Shown piece after piece: positions 59,263-64,000 of a stretch of DNA of 64,000 bases (positions within the stretch are counted from its first letter, which is position 1; every line of letters starts with the position of its first letter). The notes beneath the pieces are model-generated. The model saw only the letters and a program-made list of their open reading frames with translations, was not told the DNA's origin and made no database searches. A program made the position numbers and the translations under genes. The stretch spans positions 4,455-68,454 of the forward strand of contig JAZNZB010000020.1 in NCBI GenBank assembly GCA_045594705.1, read 5' to 3'. The stretch is from SVQP01 sp045594705 (GTDB lineage Bacteria; Bacillota; Clostridia; Oscillospirales; CAG-272).

Positions 59263-60051
59263 ATGCCGCCCGCTATCAAGATTTTGCTGATCATACTTGC
59301 TTTCATCGCTGCTTTTGTTGCCGTGCTTGTGCTCTTGCTGCTGCTCTTGCGCGTCAAGATCAAGATCGGCTACAGAGATACGTTTTCATTTAAGCTGTAC
59401 GTGGGAGGAATTCGCGTCGCCTCTCTTCCCCGTCCTCCCAAAAAGCTGCGCAGATTGCGCACCTATACCAAGAAAAAAGCCGCGCGTGCCGCTGCCAAGT
59501 ATGCACGCCGCCCCGAGGACTATTTGGAAATGGTCCGCCAAAACGCACTTTACCGCGCGCTGATGCAAAAGCGTGCCGAGAAAAAGGCGCAAAAAAAGAA
59601 AGCTCCCGCCAAGGCAGCCGCGCCCAAGCCCAAGCAGCCCGAGGATAAGCTGAATATTGAGATCCTGTTACAGATGATCGCGGAGATCATCGATGCCTTC
59701 TTTGAGGGCACGCGCAAGGGATTGCATATCCACGTCTGTCGTCTGCACGTGCGCGTTGTCGGCAAGGACGCCGCGCAGACTGCGCTGATCTGCGGAGGGC
59801 TTTGGGCAGCGCTCTCCAATCTGCTTGCTGTGCTGGACGCACACGCCAGACTGCGTGTGAGCAAAGCCGACGTCAGCATCGTACCCGACTACACGGGCGA
59901 GAAGACAAAAACCGACTTTTCGCTGATCATCTCGTTCGGCATCGTTCGCACACTGCACACGCTGCTCTCGCTGCTCCCCATCATCCTGAAGCACAAAAAT
60001 TCGCTATTCATCAAGGCAAATCCCACACAACCAACCGAGCAAAAACAATGA
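59263..60051 (+). CDS. DUF2953 domain membrane protein
   Basis: A 262-aa protein with one N-terminal membrane helix (ILLIILAFIAAFVAVLVLLLLLL), a short beta region (VKIKIGYRDTFSFKLYVGGIRVA), a very basic Ala/Lys/Pro linker (about residues 60-125) and a C-terminal DUF2953-like part (LHIHVCRLHVRVVGKDAAQTALICGGLWAALSNLLAVL...VSIVPDY). Genes of this kind regularly precede gerW in sporulating Clostridia; function unknown. AAAGGAGG precedes the ATG. Confidence 0.85.
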   Translation: MPPAIKILLIILAFIAAFVAVLVLLLLLLRVKIKIGYRDTFSFKLYVGGIRVASLPRPPKKLRRLRTYTKKKAARAAAKYARRPEDYLEMVRQNALYRALMQKRAEKKAQKKKAPAKAAAPKPKQPEDKLNIEILLQMIAEIIDAFFEGTRKGLHIHVCRLHVRVVGKDAAQTALICGGLWAALSNLLAVLDAHARLRVSKADVSIVPDYTGEKTKTDFSLIISFGIVRTLHTLLSLLPIILKHKNSLFIKANPTQPTEQKQ

Positions 60052-60079
60052 ATTTACATATATGAAAGGAACACTCAGT

Positions 60080-60544
60080 ATGTCTTCTGAAAACAACAAG
60101 ATCCAAGAGATCATCAAGGAATCCCTGGAAAACATCCGCTCGATCATCGATGCAAACACCGTCATCGGTACTCCCATGGAGACCTCCAACGGCGTAACCA
60201 TCATTCCCGTATCCAAGATCACCATGGGCTTTGCCTCGGGTGGCGTGGATTTTGACGGCAAAAAGGAATCCAGCACCGCAAAGAACTTCGGCGGTGGCGG
60301 CGGCACCGGACTTTCGGTTCAGCCCGTCGGCTTTTTGGTCGTCTCTCACGAGGGCCGCGTGGAAATGATCAACGTAGGCCAGAAGGCGCCCAAGGACACC
60401 ATTGAGCAGGTGGCAGATCTGCTTGAGCGCACGCCCGATATCGTATACCGTCTCAAGGTCATTTTCGATAAATTCAACGAAATGAAGCAGGACGGTGAGC
60501 CCCTGCCCAAAATCAGTCCCGAAACCGAAAACGAGCAGGAATAA
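60080..60544 (+). CDS. ytfJ: GerW family sporulation protein (YtfJ)
   Basis: A 154-aa GerW/YtfJ protein. In Bacillus it is needed for normal germination. Typical sequence: IDANTVIGTPMETSNGVTIIPVSKITMGFASGG, a Gly-rich FGGGGGTGLSVQPVGFLVV and IEQVADLL. The start at 60080 (MSSENNKI) is preferred because AAAGGA lies 9-10 nt upstream; the ATG at 60062 includes that site. Confidence 0.93.
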   Translation: MSSENNKIQEIIKESLENIRSIIDANTVIGTPMETSNGVTIIPVSKITMGFASGGVDFDGKKESSTAKNFGGGGGTGLSVQPVGFLVVSHEGRVEMINVGQKAPKDTIEQVADLLERTPDIVYRLKVIFDKFNEMKQDGEPLPKISPETENEQE

Positions 60545-60563
60545 GACATACTCTCCCTCTTAC

Positions 60564-60589
60564 AGCCGTATATTGTAACAAATACGGCT
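60564..60589 (+). terminator. Possible terminator between gerW and the carboxypeptidase gene
   Basis: Perfect 8-bp arms AGCCGTAT/ATACGGCT with a 10-nt loop, followed by TTCC only. It may be partial, allowing read-through to the next gene 16 bp away. Confidence 0.45.
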
Positions 60590-60605
60590 TTCCAATGGGG
60601 GTACT

Positions 60606-61775
60606 ATGCAAAAAAAACCGATCCTGCGCGCCTTCTGTGCGCTGCTTTGTCTTGTCCTTTGTATGGGTGCACTATGCCTTCCTGCAGGCGCGCTGACCTT
60701 TGACGTCACACCGGGCACTCCCGTATATGCGGGCAGTGCGATCATGATCGAGGCGGAGAGTGGTCGCGTGCTATACGAGCAGCATGCGCACACGCGCATG
60801 CCCATGGCATCCACCACCAAGATCATGACCGCGCTTGTGGTGCTGGAGAGGTGCGATCTGCAGGCAACCGTATGCATAGACGAGCGCGCGGTGGGCACCG
60901 AAGGCTCTTCGGTCTATCTGTATCCGGGTGAGCTGTTGACAATCGAGCAGCTGCTTTACGCGCTCATGCTCTCCTCTGCCAACGATGCCGCAGCCGCACT
61001 TGCCTACGAGGTGGCGGGCAGCATTGAAGGCTTTGCTGCACTGATGAACCAAAAGGCCAAGGATCTGGGGCTTCTCAATACGCATTTTGCCAATCCTCAC
61101 GGGCTTGACGCAAGTGGGCACTATACCACCGCCTACGATCTTGCCTGCATTACCGCGCACGCACTGGAGAACGAGGATTTTTTGCGCATTGTTTCCACAC
61201 AAAAAAAGGTGATCCCTCTGCGTGAGCAACAGGGTGCCCGCGTGCTGCGCAATCATAACAGGCTGCTTGCCTCATACCAAGGGTGCATCGGCGTCAAAAC
61301 CGGATTTACCAAAAAGAGCGGACGTTGCCTGGTCAGTGCGGCTGAGCGCGACGGTGTGCGCCTGATCTGTGTCACGCTGGATTGCCCCGATGACTGGCGC
61401 ACGCACACGTCACTTTTAGACAGCGGCTTTGCTGCTTACGAGCGCGTCGGGCTGACCGAAGCCGGCGCATACATGACCTCCCTGCCCGTGGTGGGAGGCA
61501 CGCAAAGCGCGCTCTATCTGCATGCCGACACGGATATATCGGTCACGCTGCCGCGCAACCGAGGCGAGATCGCATGCCATATTCAAGCCTCGCATTTTTT
61601 GTATGCGCCCATCAAGGCGGGCGAATACGTGGGCGACGTGGTCTGGATGCTGGACGGCGAGGAGATCGCCCGCGCACCGCTATATGCCGCATATGAGGTA
61701 CAAGCGCGCAGAAGCGAACGCGCACTGCCGCGCTGGTTGCGCGCACTATTGATTAAATTGAAGGAACTTTTATGA
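60606..61775 (+). CDS. D-alanyl-D-alanine carboxypeptidase (DacF-like, peptidase S11)
   Basis: A 389-aa exported penicillin-binding protein that trims the stem peptide of peptidoglycan. Signal peptide AFCALLCLVLCMGALCLPAGA. Active-site triad motifs: STTK (SxxK, near residue 67), SAN (SxN, near 122) and KTG in GVKTGFTKKSG. The C-terminal part is the S11-associated beta domain. A DacF-like sporulation role is suggested by its place between gerW and rluB-type genes, as in other Clostridia. Confidence 0.94.
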   Translation: MQKKPILRAFCALLCLVLCMGALCLPAGALTFDVTPGTPVYAGSAIMIEAESGRVLYEQHAHTRMPMASTTKIMTALVVLERCDLQATVCIDERAVGTEGSSVYLYPGELLTIEQLLYALMLSSANDAAAALAYEVAGSIEGFAALMNQKAKDLGLLNTHFANPHGLDASGHYTTAYDLACITAHALENEDFLRIVSTQKKVIPLREQQGARVLRNHNRLLASYQGCIGVKTGFTKKSGRCLVSAAERDGVRLICVTLDCPDDWRTHTSLLDSGFAAYERVGLTEAGAYMTSLPVVGGTQSALYLHADTDISVTLPRNRGEIACHIQASHFLYAPIKAGEYVGDVVWMLDGEEIARAPLYAAYEVQARRSERALPRWLRALLIKLKELL

Positions 61776-62506
61776 ACGAACCGATCAGACTTTCCAAATA
61801 CTTTACCGATTGCGGCGTGCTTTCGCGTCGCGCGGCTGAGGAAGAAATCAAAAAAGGCCGTGTCAAGGTCAACGGCGTTGTGGCCGAGTTGGGGCAAAAA
61901 ATCACACCCGGGCTTGACGTGGTGGAATACGGCGGCAAAAAAATTATGCCCCCCAAGCAGACGGGCAAGGTATATCTTATGCTCAACAAGCCGCGCGGCT
62001 TTGTGACCACCATGTCGGACGAGAAGGGGCGTCCTACCGTGGCTACGCTGACCAAGTCCGTCGGCACGCGCGTCTATCCCGTGGGCAGACTGGACATGGA
62101 TTCGTCCGGGCTATTGCTCATGACCAACGACGGTGAGCTGGCTAACCGCCTGACCCATCCGCGCCATGATATTCCCAAGATCTATCACGTGCTGGTGGCG
62201 GGCCATCCCACCACGGCACAAATGACCGGGCTTGCCTCCCCTGCCGATCTGGACGGCTATATCACACAGCCCATCCGCGTACATAAGCTTGCACAGGGTG
62301 AACATGAAACCCTGCTTGAAATGACGCTTTACGAGGGGCGCAACCGCCAGATCCGCCGCATCTGCGAGATGCAGAATTTGCGCGTCAAGCAGCTGGTGCG
62401 TGTCGCAATTGGCGAACTGGAACTGGGTGAGCTGCCCGAGGGCAAATATGTGCGACTGACAAGCAATCAGGTCGCATATCTGAAAGGAGAGAAAGATCAT
62501 GTTTAA
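61772..62506 (+). CDS. rluB: Pseudouridine synthase, RsuA/RluB/RluE/RluF family
   Basis: A 244-aa rRNA pseudouridine synthase. S4 domain at residues about 1-60 (RLSKYFTDCGVLSRRAAEEEIKKGRVKVNG) and the catalytic domain with PVGRLDMDSSGLLLMTNDGELANRL (the Asp of GRLD). LYEGRNRQIRRICEMQNLRVKQLVR is typical of the RluB group. AAGGAA precedes the ATG, which overlaps the carboxypeptidase stop by 4 bp. Confidence 0.94.
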   Translation: MNEPIRLSKYFTDCGVLSRRAAEEEIKKGRVKVNGVVAELGQKITPGLDVVEYGGKKIMPPKQTGKVYLMLNKPRGFVTTMSDEKGRPTVATLTKSVGTRVYPVGRLDMDSSGLLLMTNDGELANRLTHPRHDIPKIYHVLVAGHPTTAQMTGLASPADLDGYITQPIRVHKLAQGEHETLLEMTLYEGRNRQIRRICEMQNLRVKQLVRVAIGELELGELPEGKYVRLTSNQVAYLKGEKDHV

Positions 62507-62894
62507 GGTTGTACCGATTCAGGACAAGCAGACACAAGAACAATACTGCCGGACCTGCGGTGTGGAATATCTGCCCGAGGATTTTTGCTACAGCGTCTGG
62601 GACGAGGGCATCTTTTCGGGTGTTTGCCAATTCAATATTTATGCCGATCACGGCGAGGTGCACACGCTGATCTCGCTGCCCGACGTGGACGCTTATCAGG
62701 CCATGTTCACCGCAGGCCGCGCTGCGCTTAATTTCATTGACCTTTGCGACGTGCACCTGGCATATTTTACGGGCGAGGTACAGGACGAGGGCATGATCAA
62801 GGCCATCGGCTTTCGTAAAAACGCACAAGGAGCATGGGAGATGGATCTGACGGGATTCTTCACCAAGCCCTGCTCCTGCAAGAATGAATCTTAG
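62499..62894 (+). CDS. Small conserved-looking protein, GNAT-like pattern possible
   Basis: A 131-aa protein of unknown function: CRTCGVEYLPEDFCYSVWDEGIFSGVCQFNIYADHGEVHTLISLP...AALNFIDLCDVHLAYF...IKAIGFRKNAQGAWEMDLTGFFTKPCSC. The alternation of strands and the late IKAIGFRKN resemble an acetyltransferase-like fold, but this is inference. A Cys pair at each end (CRTC, CSC) might bind metal. AAAGGAGAG precedes the ATG, overlapping the end of the pseudouridine synthase gene by 8 bp. Last gene of the operon. Confidence 0.75.
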   Translation: MFKVVPIQDKQTQEQYCRTCGVEYLPEDFCYSVWDEGIFSGVCQFNIYADHGEVHTLISLPDVDAYQAMFTAGRAALNFIDLCDVHLAYFTGEVQDEGMIKAIGFRKNAQGAWEMDLTGFFTKPCSCKNES

Positions 62895-62904
62895 CAAAAA
62901 ATGA

Positions 62905-62933
62905 TTGACAGATAACGGAAAATCGTTTATAAT
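62905..62933 (+). promoter_or_regulatory. Exact-consensus sigma-A promoter of the second surface protein
   Basis: TTGACA (62905-62910), 17-bp spacer, TATAAT (62928-62933): both boxes and the spacer are the sigma-A consensus, 35 bp before the ATG. Confidence 0.9.
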
Positions 62934-62968
62934 AAACTCATAAACCCCAAAATACAAGGAGGATCATC

Positions 62969-63826
62969 ATGAAAAAATTGTTAGCTGTTCTGATGTGCGC
63001 ACTGATGCTGGCTGCTTGCCTGTCTCTTGGCGCATACGCAAACGAAGAAACCACAGCGGCAGATGAGACCACTGCCGCAGAAGAAGCCACTACCGAAGAA
63101 GGCGCGACCGTTGAGCGCACTGCTGACAGAGTCGTATTCAATGGCGACCTGGCATCCAGACCCAACTGCATCGTCGGCATGAGCGGTCTTGCTAAGGGCA
63201 GCGGTCTTTCCAAAAAGGGCGAATGGGAAGGTGTCAAGGTTAACATCCAAGAACCCACGGACCCCAACTTCACCTTTGATTACAAGGCATATTGCAAAAA
63301 GTACGACCTGACCCCCATGAACGGTGAGGACGTCGGCTACATCGTTCTGAAGGTTCTGGTTCCCGAAGACGGCTTTTACGACGACATTGAAATCTTCTAC
63401 GGGTCAGGCGACATCACCGGTGCAACGGCGGGATATTCCGTAACCAGTGAATACTGCGGCGAGGGCAACGGATTCGTATACTTCATCTACAACCTTGACG
63501 GCTTGTGGGAAGGCGCGGTCAACATGTTCAGAATTGACCCTGTGGGCATGGACGAGGGCGAATTGCTTTACATCATGGAGCTTGCAATGTTCAAGACCGA
63601 GGATGAGGCAATTACCTGGTGCGACTTTGACGAGGAAGAGACCGAAGAGCCCACCACCGAGGCTCCCACCACCGAAGCACCCACCACTGAGGCTCCCACC
63701 ACCGAAGCAGGCACCAGACCTCCCAGAGAGGAAAAGGAAGAGGGCTGCGGCGGCGTGATCGGTGCAGGCGTTGTTGCTCTGGCTTTGATCTCCCTGGGTG
63801 CTGTTTGCATCAAGAAGAGAGACTGA
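62969..63826 (+). CDS. Secreted surface protein with TEAPT repeats and C-terminal Cys anchor
   Basis: A 285-aa exported protein of unknown function. Signal peptide MKKLLAVLMCALMLAACLSLGAYA, an N-terminal Thr/Glu/Ala-rich stretch, a folded domain at about residues 55-220 (TADRVVFNGDLASRPNCIVGMSGLAKG...FTFDYKAYCKKYDL...YIVLKVLVPEDGFYDDIEIFYGSGDITGATAGYSVTSEYCGEGNGFVYFIYNLDGLWEGAVNMFRID), and (TEAPT)-type repeats near 230-255. The end is EEGCGGVIGAG, a hydrophobic segment, then CIKKRD. The tail matches that of the 167-1606 product in layout, while the folded domains are unrelated. AAGGAGG precedes the ATG; the promoter is exact consensus, so high expression is expected. Confidence 0.87.
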   Translation: MKKLLAVLMCALMLAACLSLGAYANEETTAADETTAAEEATTEEGATVERTADRVVFNGDLASRPNCIVGMSGLAKGSGLSKKGEWEGVKVNIQEPTDPNFTFDYKAYCKKYDLTPMNGEDVGYIVLKVLVPEDGFYDDIEIFYGSGDITGATAGYSVTSEYCGEGNGFVYFIYNLDGLWEGAVNMFRIDPVGMDEGELLYIMELAMFKTEDEAITWCDFDEEETEEPTTEAPTTEAPTTEAPTTEAGTRPPREEKEEGCGGVIGAGVVALALISLGAVCIKKRD

Positions 63827-63877
63827 TCCCAAATAAACGCAAGAAACGGCAGGAAATGGGGCTGCTGAATTAGCGGT

Positions 63878-63926
63878 AAAAAGAGAGAGTCATGCGAAAA
63901 GACATTTCGCAAAGCTCTCTCTTTTT
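63878..63926 (+). terminator. Terminator of the second surface protein gene
   Basis: Two-part hairpin: AAAAAGAGAGAG/CTCTCTCTTTTT outer stem (12 bp) and GCGAAA/TTTCGC inner stem, with a T-run in the 3' arm. Confidence 0.85.
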
Positions 63927-63942
63927 GCTATATGAGTGATAT

Positions 63943-64000
63943 TCCGACTGCGTCGGAGTGATATTATCGCTGCCGCGATAGTGATATTGAAGCCTTGCGG
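63943..64000 (+). repeat. GTGATATT hairpin array, copy 3 (cut by the window end)
   Basis: TCCGAC-tgc-GTCGGA (63943-63957), GTGATATT, TATCGC-tgcc-GCGATA (63965-63980), GTGATATT, then GAAGCC-ttgc-GG..., the start of a third hairpin. An AGTGATAT also precedes the first hairpin. Confidence 0.85.

Overview
The window looks like a chromosomal piece of an endospore-forming, moderately GC-rich Gram-positive bacterium of class Clostridia, most likely an uncultured gut or rumen lineage. The evidence is a complete spoIIIA operon, a GerW (YtfJ)-DUF2953-DacF group, the infC-rpmI-rplT operon with a terminator-type leader, scpAB, dprA-topA-trmFO, and many lipoprotein solute-binding proteins. Family and genus cannot be fixed from sequence alone. 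No rRNA, tRNA, CRISPR array, transposase or phage gene was found.

Layout. 1-6.4 kb (minus): a secreted surface protein with its own promoter, then a five-gene operon (PHP phosphoesterase, MutS-like ATPase, Lrp/AsnC regulator, aminotransferase, small membrane protein). 6.5-8.4 kb: one plus-strand gene of unknown function, then about 1 kb of palindromic non-coding repeats. 8.4-13.2 kb (minus): spoIIIAA-AH, preceded by a membrane zinc-ribbon protein. 14.2-17.9 kb: a 1257-residue lipoprotein joining lamin-tail-like, chitobiase-like, CotH-kinase and seven RCC1 repeats. 18.1-29.1 kb: six solute-binding lipoproteins with no permease beside them, interrupted by a metallophosphoesterase and a 282-bp highly structured inverted-repeat element. 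29.2-35.4 kb: an operon of four paralogous signal-peptide/membrane-anchored proteins of a family I do not recognise.

35.5-51.7 kb (minus) is a long housekeeping run that can be read as one or a few transcripts starting at a strong promoter near 51.68 kb: infC-rpmI-rplT, trmH-like, dprA, topA, trmFO, rnc, a radical-SAM gene, smc, ftsY, rdgB, yhbY, nadD, yqeK, rsfS. 52.0-52.2 kb holds a promoter-hairpins-terminator unit with no ORF (candidate small RNA). 52.3-62.9 kb (plus) is a second housekeeping/sporulation run: lon, engB, lysA, a site-2-type protease, scpA, scpB, DUF2953, gerW, dacF-like, rluB-like and a small Cys-containing protein. 63-63.8 kb is a second surface protein driven by an exact-consensus promoter; it has the same kind of C-terminal tail as the first gene of the window.

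The most unusual material is non-coding or unassigned: (i) modular arrays of short hairpins separated by GTGATATT/GTGAAAT spacers, placed between co-directional genes; (ii) the folded 282-bp element at 22.4-22.7 kb; (iii) the candidate small RNA upstream of lon; (iv) the four-gene membrane-protein family; (v) the Cys-containing tripartite C-terminal tail shared by two otherwise unrelated surface proteins; (vi) the CotH-RCC1 fusion. Everything was read by eye; identity levels and folds are not computed.
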